A stretch of 61,480 nucleotides of DNA from Burkholderiaceae bacterium 16 (GCA_000955785.1 JYOD01000092.1:1-61480), one strand, 5' to 3'. Counted from the first letter of the stretch, positions 40,920-49,951 are shown. The notes: generated from the sequence alone by a model not told the origin. Program-made: numbers and translations.

Positions 40920-41753
40920 TTAAACTTCCTCCAGTGGCGAAGGGAATTCGGAGGCGGCCAGCCATTGCGCGGTGAAGCGCCCCATCGCATTTAACAATAC
41001 GTCGGAGTTGAGGCCTACCACTCCTCCAAACGCCGGCGAGATGACCAACGTCGTATTGTCCTTGGTGAACACCTGCAATCTCACGGGTAAATCCGCTGGC
41101 TGCAGTATCGCGTCCGTACCTCTCGCATTGGAGAACTCGAATGCGCGCAGAAAGTCGTCGGCATGGCATGCGCCTATGCAGACAATTACTTTGGGCTGCA
41201 TGCGTTGCCTCAATTTCGCAATGAAGCGGAACCGGCCACCCGTCCGGCATAGACTGACGTATCGACTCTGGGGATTAAGTACCGGTTGGTTTCGGTACAC
41301 CCTGGCCCAACATCTGTTTCCGTTTGCGCCAGTGCGCAATGGAAACAGACTGATCCTGAATTCCCCGCCGGAGGGACCGTAAAGGTGGTGCATGAAGTAA
41401 TGCTTCCAGTCGCATGCTTCTGCGCCAAATGCCGCCGAGCGCGCTGAGGAAATGAGCTTTGCCGCTTTCTGATGGCTTTGCCAGTGCATCATATTTTCCT
41501 GATTCCGCTGCCGAAAGTATTTGTCCCATACAACTGGCCCGTGCAAAGGATTGAGCGGTGCTGTCAGCGACTTGCCATCGGTATTTGGCGTAATGTCGCA
41601 AAGCCAGATAGGTGCGGCGGGATTTCCGTGCATGCCGACATAGGAAGCAAGGTAAGCATCTACCTCCTCACTGTAGAATCCAGCCGTACCGCATTCCGAA
41701 TGCCGGCGCTCGGCACAACCCCATCCAGCGGCAAGCGCAGCTAGTGCGTTCAT
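40920..41753 (-). CDS. Unknown protein, possibly uracil-DNA-glycosylase-like fold
   Basis: A 277-residue protein I do not recognise. Noted features are I-W-L-C-D-I-T-P-N early on, F-R-I-S-L-F-P-L in the middle, V-I-V-C-I-G-A-C-H-A-D-D-F later, and T-T-L-V-I-S-P-A-F-G-G near the end. This alternation of hydrophobic strands with short polar loops resembles the uracil-DNA glycosylase superfamily in its order, but I cannot name the catalytic residues, so that is a weak guess. There is no signal peptide or membrane helix. An AT-rich promoter-like stretch with an imperfect repeat (GTTAT-N7-ATAAC) lies upstream, and GAGG precedes the ATG. It is a lone gene between an IS5 and an ISKra4-like scar, suggesting horizontal arrival. 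Confidence 0.7.
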   Translation of the reverse strand: MNALAALAAGWGCAERRHSECGTAGFYSEEVDAYLASYVGMHGNPAAPIWLCDITPNTDGKSLTAPLNPLHGPVVWDKYFRQRNQENMMHWQSHQKAAKLISSARSAAFGAEACDWKHYFMHHLYGPSGGEFRISLFPLRTGANGNRCWARVYRNQPVLNPQSRYVSLCRTGGRFRFIAKLRQRMQPKVIVCIGACHADDFLRAFEFSNARGTDAILQPADLPVRLQVFTKDNTTLVISPAFGGVVGLNSDVLLNAMGRFTAQWLAASEFPSPLEEV

Positions 41754-42051
41754 GCTTCGCGCCTCTTATTGGTTATAAAAACTATAACGATATGAGGGGA
41801 GCTTAGCCACTTCCAACAGCTTTGCAAGCCCGAGACCTGCCCGCCGTTAACGGGGCGCAACACCCGAACCTCAGGCGTCAGCGGCGCCGCGCTATATCTT
41901 CCCCGCCTCTAACGGCACGCAAATCCGCTGGTGCCGCACGCCAGCGTGCAAAAAAACAAACAGCCTGCCGTCGTCCGGCTGGGAAGGACTACATCCGGCG
42001 GCGCCTCCCATGAGGCATGGGGGTGCTACCGCAAATCCTTCGATTCGCATG

Positions 42052-42155
42052 TCAGGTGGGCCAATGCGTGAATTTGCGAATGTGCAGGCCGTTGAGTACG
42101 GCACATCTCACCTGCAACAAGACATTGGCCCCCGGCATCGTCCAGCGCCTGCAAC
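42052..42155 (-). mobile_element. Transposase C-terminal remnant, ISKra4-like (copy 2)
   Basis: A minus-strand frame ending in TGA at 42052 reads R-W-T-M-P-G-A-N-V-L-L-Q-V-R-C-A-V-L-N-G, matching the end of copy 1 at 20779. Less of the protein is left, and the upstream frame decays. The gap 41754-42487 otherwise holds only the RNA-like stretch described next. Confidence 0.55.
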
Positions 42156-42304
42156 CGTCCTTCGGATGTGTCTCCGAGGTTTCCACCGGATATGATCAAG
42201 CCCTCACGTGACGAGCTTCAATTCACTATTCAGCGTTGGTTGACAACAACATGCGAATTAAGCGGCATCTATTTCAGATGTAGATGTGTTTAAATTCACC
42301 CTTC

Positions 42305-42380
42305 GCAGCGTCGCTGCACCACTTACGCGCACGCTGCGCGAAACCGGAATGGGCACCCCCGCGCAGTTCCGGTTTTTTTT
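42305..42380 (+). ncRNA. Candidate structured RNA with intrinsic terminator
   Basis: Three stems follow one another on the plus strand: GCAGC/GCTGC with a 3-nt loop (42305-42317), CGCGC/GCGCG with a 5-nt loop (42326-42340), and AAACCGGAA/TTCCGGTTT (42341-42375) running into eight T residues. The last is a textbook Rho-independent terminator. No plus-strand gene lies upstream to use it; the flanking gene is on the minus strand. A TTGACA at 42240 could be a -35 element, but I see no good -10. The call is a small RNA or a terminator left over from a lost gene. Confidence 0.4.
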
Positions 42381-42487
42381 CACATCCTGCGTTCCCATGC
42401 GGCAGGCAGGAAGCCCTCCACAGGGCTGCAAGGAATATTCCGTCGCCCCCCTTCGGGTCTGACGAAGGCCCGGCTCCTCAAGCGCCC

Positions 42488-43810
42488 CTAGACATCCCCT
42501 CCTGCGCCCGCCACTTCACTCCTGAGGCGAAGCGATGCACCGATGCGCTTGAAAGGTTCAGGCGGCATCCAGCCTGGACGGCTGTTTGCCATGATGAAGT
42601 CAAGCTCCCTGCTCCGCATGCCGTTCATGTATTCGGCCATGAAGTGGCCGAGATACGTGCCCTTGACGACGCCGACACCGTTGCACCCCACGGTGCTGAA
42701 GAAGTTGTCCCCATCCTTGCGGAACACGGAGTGATGGTTGAGCGTCATGCTGATGAGCCCGCCCCATGTGTATTCGAAGCGCTTTCCGGCAATGGAGGGA
42801 AAGCGCGCCTCGAATGACCTGCGGTGCTTTACCCATGCGTCCTGCAGGCAGATGTCGCTGCTACGCAGCGCAGGCTGAAGGTGAAACGTGTTGCGCACAA
42901 AGATGCGCCCGTCAGGGGTGTAGCGGACGGTGGTTCCGGCCGGGTGCGCCGATGTGGTACCCCAGGGCCGTACCCCGTTGAAATGGGCCGAGACTTCGCT
43001 GTCCGATAGCGGTTCGGTCAGGCTCGCATAGGTGAAGAGCGAAGCCAGCCGGTTCCCGACGCGGCCGAATGCCTCGCTGAAACTGCCGACGGTTAGCGCC
43101 AGCACGTCAGCGCGCAAGGTGCCGCCCAGAAACTTCAGGGTATGGACTGGCCCGTAGTCGCAGGCCACTACCGGGCTCGCCGCGAACAGCGTGACTGATT
43201 CCGGCAGCGCCGCGGCCAGACCGCGAACCAGGCCCGCTGGGTTTACCAGCACGTTGCCGGGTGTATAGACCGCCGCCTTGTAATAGCCGGTGCCGAGCCG
43301 CCGGGAGAGGGCCGGTCCTTCCACGACTTCATATTCGAAGCCGGCGGCCTTCAGGGCGTCGGCAAAGCACTCGAGCCTGGCAAGATTGCCTTCCTCGTGC
43401 GCCGACATGTATTTCCCCGCGTCGTGCCAGCCGCAATCGATGCGGTATTGTTCTTTCAGGCTGCGCAACTGGCCGATGGCAAAATTGTTCAGCGTGAACA
43501 ACTGGCGCTCGTATTCGACGTCCTGCTGTCCGCCATCCACGTTGTGCGGCACATCGATCAGGAAACCCGCGTTGCGGCCCGAGGTGCCCTGGCCGATCTC
43601 AAGTGCGTCGATTAGGGCGATCCTTGCCCGCGGACGGATCTCCGCCAGCCGGCGTGCCAGCGAGATGCCGGTGAAGCCGGCCCCTACGATGGCAACATCG
43701 AAATGCTGCTCCCCCTTGAGGCGCGCTCCGAGACCGGAATGACGGGAAGGTGATGATTCATACCAGCCGAGATCACCGTCGATGGCTGGTCGTTTGCGTA
43801 TGGATTGCAT
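42488..43810 (-). CDS. FAD-dependent amine/amino-acid oxidoreductase (DAO family)
   Basis: A 440-residue flavoprotein of the DadA/OrdL/PuuB (gamma-glutamylputrescine oxidase-like) group. It has the FAD loop V-A-I-V-G-A-G-F-T-G-I-S-L-A, S-G-R-N-A-G-F, V-N-P-A-G-L-V-R-G-L and, near the end, W-G-G-L-I-S-M-T and G-C-N-G-V-G-V-V-K-G-T-Y-L-G. The N-terminus W-Y-E-S-S-P resembles OrdL-like proteins. It should oxidise an amine or N-substituted amino acid and pass electrons to oxygen or the membrane. It is single; no transporter or aldehyde dehydrogenase is adjacent. Confidence 0.87.
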   Translation of the reverse strand: MQSIRKRPAIDGDLGWYESSPSRHSGLGARLKGEQHFDVAIVGAGFTGISLARRLAEIRPRARIALIDALEIGQGTSGRNAGFLIDVPHNVDGGQQDVEYERQLFTLNNFAIGQLRSLKEQYRIDCGWHDAGKYMSAHEEGNLARLECFADALKAAGFEYEVVEGPALSRRLGTGYYKAAVYTPGNVLVNPAGLVRGLAAALPESVTLFAASPVVACDYGPVHTLKFLGGTLRADVLALTVGSFSEAFGRVGNRLASLFTYASLTEPLSDSEVSAHFNGVRPWGTTSAHPAGTTVRYTPDGRIFVRNTFHLQPALRSSDICLQDAWVKHRRSFEARFPSIAGKRFEYTWGGLISMTLNHHSVFRKDGDNFFSTVGCNGVGVVKGTYLGHFMAEYMNGMRSRELDFIMANSRPGWMPPEPFKRIGASLRLRSEVAGAGGDV

Positions 43811-43998
43811 TGATAAATTGGCCGCCCGGGAGGAGCAGGCGCCATTCTATACACATAGTGAGCCAGACATGGCGACTGGCGGCGGGAATCAAGGTTGGCC
43901 GGCCACGGCCGTCCGGTGCTATCCCCCGAAGCGTCCGGGGATGTCGGGCCTTCTTAGTCCGAAAAATTCAGATCTCTGGCCGCCGCCGGCGCCACCGC

Positions 43999-44322
43999 TC
44001 ACAGCGGCCCGGGAAGCGCCTTCAGGCCGATCCAGAGCACCCCGATGACGACATTGACCGGCACGCTGAGCACACCGGGCACGTAGAAGAGCGCTGACAG
44101 GCCAGGCGCGCGCAGCATCAGTTCGACCACGCCACCCAAGGCGCAGAAGGATAGCCCGCACCAGAGCCAGCGCCGCATATAGGTCAGCAGCCAGTGCGCG
44201 TGCGCCTGGTTGAAACGCCAGGCGACGGTGCGTTCGACGAGATTGCCCCGGCTGACGTCGCGGAACAGCCAGCCGAAGAAAAAGTAGCGGTACAGCATGG
44301 TGCGAAAGGCAAGCTCTTGCAT
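43999..44322 (-). CDS. Small membrane protein of unknown function
   Basis: A 107-residue hydrophobic protein with an aromatic-rich start (Y-R-Y-F-F-F-G-W-L-F-R-D-V) and two clear membrane helices (W-L-W-C-G-L-S-F-C-A-L-G-G-V-V-E-L and V-P-V-N-V-V-I-G-V-L-W-I-G-L). AAGGAGTC ahead of the ATG at 44322 supports this start; the frame extends to 44502 without a site. I do not recognise the family. Basic residues between the helices predict an inner-membrane protein with a cytoplasmic loop. The neighbouring genes give no clue. Confidence 0.7.
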   Translation of the reverse strand: MQELAFRTMLYRYFFFGWLFRDVSRGNLVERTVAWRFNQAHAHWLLTYMRRWLWCGLSFCALGGVVELMLRAPGLSALFYVPGVLSVPVNVVIGVLWIGLKALPGPL

Positions 44323-44629
44323 GATGACTCCTTCAGCCGCGCCTGTCCGTAGTTCGCCTGGCCCAGCGCTGAATGGTGCCAGTCCCTGCATCTCCGCCCC
44401 CACCTGTGTCCGGGACGCAATAGTGGAGAAGATACGCACGGCCAAAAGCGCTTCGGGCTGCCTCGTGCCTGGGCTTCCACGCCCTAAGTACACGCTGGTC
44501 ACCCCTGGATAGTGGTGTCATACCCCATATGACCTGGCCGATACCGGTTAGTCGCACGGCAAGTGCCATCATTGCACGGCCCATGATCGACCATGAAGCA
44601 GGCACAGCGGCCGGGAAAATGGCGTGAGA

Positions 44630-44869
44630 CTACAGCCCCGTCTGCGTGTTCTCGACGCAAGCCTTTGCATAGGCAATTGCTTCGCGAATCGCTTCTTCCT
44701 TGCTGCCGAATCGGGTTTTCATCTTGTGCCGCAAGCCAGGGATGAACTCGTTGGTGTGATCGATCTTCCGCTCGAACAATACTGATGCCTGCCAAATCCC
44801 GCCATGTGACTCCCAGACCGTGCAGTGGCAGTGGTAATCCCCTTCTTCGACAAAGACATGGCTCGACAC
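44630..44869 (-). CDS. Small conserved-looking hypothetical protein
   Basis: A 79-residue soluble protein with a His/Cys-rich beginning (Y-H-C-H-C-T-V-W-E-S-H-G-G) and an acidic-basic amphipathic C-terminal helix (S-K-E-E-A-I-R-E-A-I-A-Y-A-K). The C-H-C cluster could bind a metal. There is no signal peptide. Its codon use looks like that of its neighbours. I do not recognise the family and see no operon. Confidence 0.6.
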   Translation of the reverse strand: MSSHVFVEEGDYHCHCTVWESHGGIWQASVLFERKIDHTNEFIPGLRHKMKTRFGSKEEAIREAIAYAKACVENTQTGL

Positions 44870-44936
44870 GGCAATCTCCCATCGTTACTCATGGATCATG
44901 GATCATGGAGTGGGCAGAAAATCACTAGCCATTTTC

Positions 44937-45149
44937 CTACTCATCACCCAAGCCAAACAGATGCACGGTGTCCCGGTGTCGCCGGTGAGCTACCAGCGCC
45001 AAGCACAGGCCTGCGATTGAGAACCCCAAGGCCCAGCCAATAGTCCGCCGCATCTTCGCGGCCTGTTCGGCCCGGTAGCGGGAGTCCGCGGCTACGCGCA
45101 CGCCCTCCCAAAACTCGGTTTCCTGGTTGCCGTTTTCGACTATCGCCAT
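44937..45149 (-). CDS. Small single-pass membrane protein
   Basis: A 70-residue protein: a hydrophilic N-terminus with many charged residues (R-V-A-A-D-S-R-Y-R-A-E-Q-A-A-K-M-R-R), then one membrane helix (I-G-W-A-L-G-F-S-I-A-G-L-C-L-A-L-V-A), then a short basic tail. Unknown function. The 250 bp beyond it (45150-45399) shows no gene I can support. Confidence 0.5.
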   Translation of the reverse strand: MAIVENGNQETEFWEGVRVAADSRYRAEQAAKMRRTIGWALGFSIAGLCLALVAHRRHRDTVHLFGLGDE

Positions 45150-45399
45150 GTCTGCCTCCCTGTATGGATGTCGGAGAGCTTTATGGAGGAAATCGTAGCA
45201 TGTGACACCTGACCACGCAGACCATCCACTGCAAATCCGGCACCTGATGGACCTGCCCCCGCTGCCGGGCAGGCTGCCCGTCAGCTCGCCGCGCGAGAAT
45301 CCGGCATCTCAGGGCGCGATATTGCCGGGACCGCTACGATCCATGCAGCGAAATTGGATTGCCAACACAAGACCCCCGGCCATGGAGACAACGTTTCAT

Positions 45400-46053
45400 T
45401 CATGCCGCGGCAAATGAGCGCTCGCCCAATACCTTGTTCAATCGATTGTTCAAAATATCCAGGGATGTGAACCCCATCGCCAGAAGTTGCAACTGCCCTC
45501 GATCTTCGACGAGCAAACTCGGGAAACTTGATATACCCCAGCTACGGGCGAGGACAAAATCCGCCTGCGTCGCTTGCTTCACACTATCGGATTCGAAGAG
45601 ATCGCGAAATGCTTGCTTCGATACATCGAGGCCGCTGTCTGCCAGGGCGCCGGCTGCCACTTCGACCAGGACATCCGTTGCCGTGGTATCTCGGGCATCA
45701 ATGTAGAATGCTCGCTGCAGAGTACGAAATAGCGGAAGCGGATTCTGTCCTGGAGCGAATGCGCGCGCGGTTACCACCGCTCGGCAGATTGGTTCCGTGT
45801 CGTATACAAAACCTTCGCGAGCCAGGAACCCCTTGCGGTTGAATTGAAGACCGCTAGCCTGCTCCACGCGCGTCCAGTGTTGAAGGCGGAAGCGTTTGCC
45901 GGCGTCGTCCAGAATGTCCGTTGCCCCTGCGCGAATGCCGCCCACTACAATTTTCAGGGGGAGGTCCGGCCTTGTTTCCGTGAGTTCCGTCAAAATATTT
46001 CCAAATCCGTAACACCACGAACACATCGGGTCGCCAACGTAGATCAACTGCAT
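45400..46053 (-). CDS. Cytoplasmic DsbA-family thioredoxin-fold protein (CSWC)
   Basis: A 217-residue DsbA-like protein that opens D-P-M-C-S-W-C-Y-G-F with Cys11 and Cys14 as the redox pair. The cis-Pro loop near the end is I-S-S-F-P-S-L-L-V. No signal peptide is present, so it is not a periplasmic disulphide catalyst. Members of this group act as cytosolic disulphide reductases or in polyketide-quinone or glutathione chemistry. It is divergent from a LysR gene 124 bp away, which probably controls it. It is unlike the FrnE-like gene at 38436 (different active-site dipeptide). Confidence 0.85.
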   Translation of the reverse strand: MQLIYVGDPMCSWCYGFGNILTELTETRPDLPLKIVVGGIRAGATDILDDAGKRFRLQHWTRVEQASGLQFNRKGFLAREGFVYDTEPICRAVVTARAFAPGQNPLPLFRTLQRAFYIDARDTTATDVLVEVAAGALADSGLDVSKQAFRDLFESDSVKQATQADFVLARSWGISSFPSLLVEDRGQLQLLAMGFTSLDILNNRLNKVLGERSFAAA

Positions 46054-46177
46054 CGAGTTCTCCTGAATGAAGGGCTGATTGCAATGCGTGTCCAGCCCGG
46101 GGACGCCAATCTATTGGATGGGCCGGCACCGATAAACGCCCCTCGCGACATAACAGTCGTTACATGCCCGCAAAACG

Positions 46178-47089
46178 ATGAAACGCAAATTCGATGACCT
46201 TCAGCTCGGCAGCATCGAGCTCTTCTGTCTTGCCGCAGAACTCAGCAGTTTTACGGCAGCAGCGATTGCTACCAGCGTGACGCCGGCAGCAGTAAGCCGC
46301 TCCGTTTCCCGCCTGGAATCGCGCCTGGGCGTACGCCTCTTTGTCAGGACGACACGACAGATCAGGCTGACGGATGAAGGCCGGATCTATTTCGAGCAAT
46401 CTCGCAACGCGCTGGCACAACTGGTCGATGCCGAGCGGCAAGTGAGCGGTCAACACGGGAGTCCGGCAGGCCTGCTGCGCATCAGCCTGCCAACCCCATA
46501 TGCGCACTACCGGGTGCTACCGGTACTGCCGGAATTCCATCAGCGCTTCCCCGATGTTTCCGTCGAAACCCATATCAGCAATCGCAACGTCGAATTCGCA
46601 GACGATGTCTACGATCTGTCGGTCCGTGGCAAGGCGCCGGAGGACTCCACTCTCATCGCCAGGAAACTGGAGGACGCCGAACTCGTGGTCGTCGCTACGC
46701 CGGGCTATCTCAAGCGCGCGGGCAAACCGACGACGCTCGACGAGCTGCACACGCATGAGTGCATTCAGTTCGATATTCCCAGCAGCGGACGCCGGTTGGC
46801 CTGGACCTTCAATCATGAAGGGAAACACATCGACATCGCGACAACAGGAAGCTACGGATGCTCCGAGGACGTGCTCGGTGGAGCCACATTAGCGCGCGCA
46901 GGAGCGGGATTGTTTCAGACCTATCGATTCGTGGTGGAATCTGACCTGCGCGAGGGGAATCTGGTGGAGGTGTTGCCGGAGTATGGCGGGGCCACCCGGC
47001 CGTTCATCCTGCTCTACCCACACGCGCGCCATTTGTCGCTGCGCGTGCGAGCCTTCGTCGATTTCCTGGTGGAGAAGTTCGCGCACTGA
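46178..47089 (+). CDS. LysR-family regulator
   Basis: A 303-residue LysR protein. The HTH is F-C-L-A-A-E-L-S-S-F-T-A-A-A, T-P-A-A-V-S-R-S-V-S-R-L-E and L-F-V-R-T-T-R-Q-I-R-L-T-D-E-G. The effector domain follows, with G-L-L-R-I-S-L-P-T-P-Y and the long C-terminal sheet. It resembles the CrgA/DsdC-like branch. It is divergent from the DsbA-like gene, so that is the likely target. Its stop is 1 nt from the convergent RidA gene stop, without space for a terminator. Confidence 0.9.
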   Translation: MKRKFDDLQLGSIELFCLAAELSSFTAAAIATSVTPAAVSRSVSRLESRLGVRLFVRTTRQIRLTDEGRIYFEQSRNALAQLVDAERQVSGQHGSPAGLLRISLPTPYAHYRVLPVLPEFHQRFPDVSVETHISNRNVEFADDVYDLSVRGKAPEDSTLIARKLEDAELVVVATPGYLKRAGKPTTLDELHTHECIQFDIPSSGRRLAWTFNHEGKHIDIATTGSYGCSEDVLGGATLARAGAGLFQTYRFVVESDLREGNLVEVLPEYGGATRPFILLYPHARHLSLRVRAFVDFLVEKFAH

Positions 47090-47090
47090 G

Positions 47091-47558
47091 CTACTGCGCC
47101 GGCCGTATCTTCGCGATGACTACCAGCACGACAGCGGCGTTGGCAGGCAGCTGGTTATGCGAGAACGCCGAACGTGCATGGCCGGCCTTTTCACCCAGCA
47201 CGGCGGCAAACAAATCCGAGGCGCCGTTGATCACCGCAGGTTGATCGAAATAGCCCTCAGCACTGCTCACATGGCCTTCGACGCGCACGATATGATCCAG
47301 CCTCTCAAATCCGCCAAGGTAGTGCTTAATTTGCGCCAGAACGTTCAAAGCGGCCAGTTCAGCCGCCTGCTTGCCTTGCTCCACAGTCAGGACTTCGCCA
47401 ACGCGCCCTTGAAAGATAACGCGGCCCTCCTGAAGCGGGAGTTGCCCCGATATAAAAAGAAGGTCCCCCGCTTCACTGGTCGCGGTGTAGCTGCCCAGGG
47501 GCTGCGGTGGCTGCGGCAACGCAAGGCCAAGATCTGCGAGTTTGGATTCCACGGACAT
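47091..47558 (-). CDS. RidA/YjgF-family protein
   Basis: A 155-residue RidA-type protein. It has P-L-G-S-Y, L-L-F-I-S-G-Q-L-P, A-A-L-N-V-L-A-Q-I-K and V-L-V-V-I-A-K-I-R near the end. RidA proteins deaminate reactive enamine/imine intermediates. The Arg of the enamine-deaminase active site (usually in the last strand, R-x-x-V-x-V) is not obvious; this could be a YjgH/TdcF-like member without that activity. The start at 47558 is set by AGGAG 6 nt ahead; the frame runs on to 47684 without support. It lies 91 nt downstream of the cupin gene. Confidence 0.8.
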   Translation of the reverse strand: MSVESKLADLGLALPQPPQPLGSYTATSEAGDLLFISGQLPLQEGRVIFQGRVGEVLTVEQGKQAAELAALNVLAQIKHYLGGFERLDHIVRVEGHVSSAEGYFDQPAVINGASDLFAAVLGEKAGHARSAFSHNQLPANAAVVLVVIAKIRPAQ

Positions 47559-47649
47559 TTTCGGCTCCTGAACGGTTACGACTGAACAAAGACATCTCAA
47601 GATTGATTGATTAATTGATTGGCTCAGCATGCTTCCCGCAAGCCGTCTG

Positions 47650-48138
47650 CTACTTCTGGCGAGGGTCGTCTTCCGAATTGACATAATCGATCCCTAACGG
47701 ACCGTTGCCGGAAACTTGGGTGATGTATCCCCCGGATCTTGCCCAATGGAAATGCGGTGTGCCGCCTGGCAACACGACAACGCTCCCTGGCGGATACGCG
47801 ACGAGCTTCTGTGGATCGAATTCATCGCCGAGGCCGATGTAGAAGACGCCCGCGATGACGGTGTAGATACGGTCCTCGGGATGGACGTGAGGCATCAGCT
47901 TGACGCCGGCGGGGACGTTGACCCGTACGACATAAGGGCCCGGCTTGGTCGGGTCGCCCACCAGGACGGCGAGCCGGGCCCGCTGTGGGAATGCCGCGAA
48001 GGACGACCATCTGATCTCTTCCTGCAAGATCGCGCCGTTCTGCTTCGGCGACAACCCCTCGGCCGCCGCCAACCCACCGTTCATCAGGCCAGCGAGGACA
48101 GCGACCGACACACCCATGCTCTTGATACTTGACCGCAT
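47650..48138 (-). CDS. Exported cupin-domain protein
   Basis: A 162-residue single-domain cupin with an N-terminal signal peptide (M-R-S-S-I-K-S, hydrophobic core, cleavage near G-L-A-A-A-E-G). The metal site is P-H-V-H-P-E-D-R (two His, one Glu) with a fourth His in G-T-P-H-F-H-W. The likely location is the periplasm. Its function is unknown; small exported cupins of this type are often near stress or antioxidant genes. It is the first gene of a pair with the RidA-family gene. Confidence 0.82.
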   Translation of the reverse strand: MRSSIKSMGVSVAVLAGLMNGGLAAAEGLSPKQNGAILQEEIRWSSFAAFPQRARLAVLVGDPTKPGPYVVRVNVPAGVKLMPHVHPEDRIYTVIAGVFYIGLGDEFDPQKLVAYPPGSVVVLPGGTPHFHWARSGGYITQVSGNGPLGIDYVNSEDDPRQK

Positions 48139-48496
48139 ACTGACTCACCCAGATTTCAGGAAGGCGGCCGTAGACGCCACCGCTTTCATTGTTCAACAAC
48201 GGGAACCGCGTTGCCGCAGATGCGGAATCCGATCCTCCATGCCGGACATATGATGTAGACGATCGGCATTCCGCCTTGGCTAAACTATAGGCTCCGGTGC
48301 CGCCCCAATAAGCCTCCGACGTGGAACATCACTTGCTACACGACGGAATAAATCCGAGTGGCCTTCACCCTCGCGTCCAGGACTTCGCCGGCCACAGTAA
48401 CTTGACGCCTCCCGGGTCTTGCATGCCTGAGGCCCCACACGGCGCCCGCGCGCCAGTCTCCGATCGGATGCGTTATCCCTTCCGGCGCTGCCAGGG
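48139..48496. other. Intergenic stretch without a supported gene
   Basis: About 358 bp between the cupin gene and a LysR remnant. It must contain the cupin promoter. No RNA gene, hairpin terminator or coding frame with family features is visible. The short ORFs crossing it look like chance frames. Confidence 0.5.
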
Positions 48497-48900
48497 TCAC
48501 GCAGGCCGGTCTATTCCATGGACAAGAATTTCGTCCGCGCGTAACGCATCGGGAATCCTTTCACGTACGAACGCGATCCAGGTCTTGATCTTGGCGTCGA
48601 GGTACTGTCGCGACGCATAGAGTACGTAGATATTTAGCCGCTGGAGATGATATGCGGGGAGTACGCGAACCAAGGTGCCGGCCCGGAACGCCGCGCGCAC
48701 CGTGAGCGCAGGCAGCGCGCCGATGCCCATCATTCTTGCAAGCCGTCGTCCCCGTCCATGGACGATCGCGGCAGCACGCTTACGCGCCGCCCGCCCTCCA
48801 GCAGTTCGATAAAGCTGGAGTTCTTTTGCCTGGAACCGGGTTCCAACAGGCCCGCTCGATTTCGAGTCACCTGGAGATCGAGCGTTCTGGTGCGAGTTCA
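48497..48900 (-). pseudogene. LysR-family regulator, C-terminal frameshifted remnant
   Basis: The minus strand ends with G-I-G-A-L-P-A-L-T-V-R, A-G-T-L-V-R-V-L-P-A-Y and I-Y-V-L-Y-A-S-R-Q-Y-L, the last third of a LysR effector domain. Ahead of it, a different frame keeps I-E-L-L-E-G-G-R-R-V-S-V-L-P-R-S-S-M, also LysR-like, so a frameshift lies near 48740. The HTH is gone. It sits downstream of ohr on the same strand. Confidence 0.7.
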
Positions 48901-48964
48901 AGGGGATGTGGAAAGGTTGCCTGCCCGATAAGCACGGGCAGGCCGGATATATGAAAACGCTGGC

Positions 48965-49384
48965 TCAGACCAGGTTAATCACGACGTTGATGTTGCCCCT
49001 TGTGGCTTTGGAGTACGGGCACGTCTGGTGCGCGGCGTCCACCAGCGCCTGGGCGACTTCATGCTCCACACCCGGGAGGCTGACATTGAGACGCGCTTGA
49101 AGGAAGTAAGCGCCACCGGTTGTGCCCAGGTCCACTTCCGCGTCGATGGCCAGGTCGGCCGGGAGAGTGACCTTCATTTTGCCAGCCGCGATCCCGATCG
49201 CACCGATAAAACAGGCCGACCAGCCAGCGGCAAACAGCTGCTCCGGATTGGTGCCACTGCCGGCGGTGCCAGGAGACGAGAGATGAATGTCCAGGCGGCC
49301 ATCAGAGCTGCGGGATGTGCCGTTCCGCCCACCGGAGGAGGTGTGGGTTTTGCCGGTGTAGAGTACATTTTCGAGTTGGGTCAT
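48965..49384 (-). CDS. ohr: Organic hydroperoxide resistance protein (Ohr/OsmC family)
   Basis: A 139-residue OsmC-family thiol peroxidase. The reactive Cys58 is in W-S-A-C-F-I-G-A and the resolving Cys122 in T-C-P-Y-S-K-A-T-R-G-N. The Ohr-type opening L-Y-T-G-K-T-H-T and G-T-N-P-E-Q-L-F-A-A-G are exact. It reduces organic hydroperoxides using lipoylated proteins (known for the family). It is cytoplasmic. It is not next to an OhrR repressor; a LysR remnant lies downstream. The repeat-protein gene is just upstream on the same strand. Confidence 0.92.
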   Translation of the reverse strand: MTQLENVLYTGKTHTSSGGRNGTSRSSDGRLDIHLSSPGTAGSGTNPEQLFAAGWSACFIGAIGIAAGKMKVTLPADLAIDAEVDLGTTGGAYFLQARLNVSLPGVEHEVAQALVDAAHQTCPYSKATRGNINVVINLV

Positions 49385-49468
49385 GGTGGATTCCTTACTG
49401 GAAATAAAAAAGGCTGTTTATCAATTGCATGCGATCAATCTGGGCGGTCATCAGAGTGACGGGACGTG

Positions 49469-49858
49469 CTATGCGGCCAAGCGGGGATCTGCAGCGTGTT
49501 CGCTTTCGGTATAGCCGTCACGATTGCTGATGCGGGCGAGCATGGCTGCGCTGTCGGCAGCGGCATCTGAGCTTCGGGCGGGCGAAGCGGAGACGCCAAC
49601 GCGATCCAGGCCCGCAACGAATCGCGCGGTGCCATCCACATAACGGGCGCCATCCGTGTAGACATCACGCTCGCCACTGCGCGCGCCGTCAGTGAACGGA
49701 TCCCGTTCTATGCTGCGCGCAGCGGCTGCGCTTGGGCCAGCGCCATGATCCGAAGCCAGCTCGGCTGCGGACACAGCCTGTACCCCACCGGCGGCGGCCG
49801 CAAGGGCAACGATCGAGACAAGGCGCTTGGCAAAGGTTGTGACGTTGATGATTTTCAT
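49469..49858 (-). CDS. Exported D-P-F-T-D-G-A-R repeat protein (paralogue 1)
   Basis: A 129-residue protein with a signal peptide (hydrophobic core L-V-S-I-V-A-L-A-A-A-A-G-G, cleavage near V-S-A-A-E). The mature part contains R-D-P-F-T-D-G-A-R and R-D-V-Y-T-D-G-A-R, then a related Y-V-D-G-T-A-R. The tail is longer and less repetitive (N-R-D-G-Y-T-E-S). It has no Cys. The start at 49858 carries the signal peptide; the frame extends to 50221 across the heptamer repeat, but that part is not protein-like. It is a paralogue of the gene at 61130 and shares a promoter-like motif with it. Function unknown. Confidence 0.78.
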   Translation of the reverse strand: MKIINVTTFAKRLVSIVALAAAAGGVQAVSAAELASDHGAGPSAAAARSIERDPFTDGARSGERDVYTDGARYVDGTARFVAGLDRVGVSASPARSSDAAADSAAMLARISNRDGYTESEHAADPRLAA

Positions 49859-49951
49859 GATGTTTTTCCAGGTTCGTGTAGGGCAGTTGCGCCGGTGTCC
49901 GGCGCGGACAATGTTGCGGCGCGGGCGGGATGATCTGGTCTTGGTTGCCGC

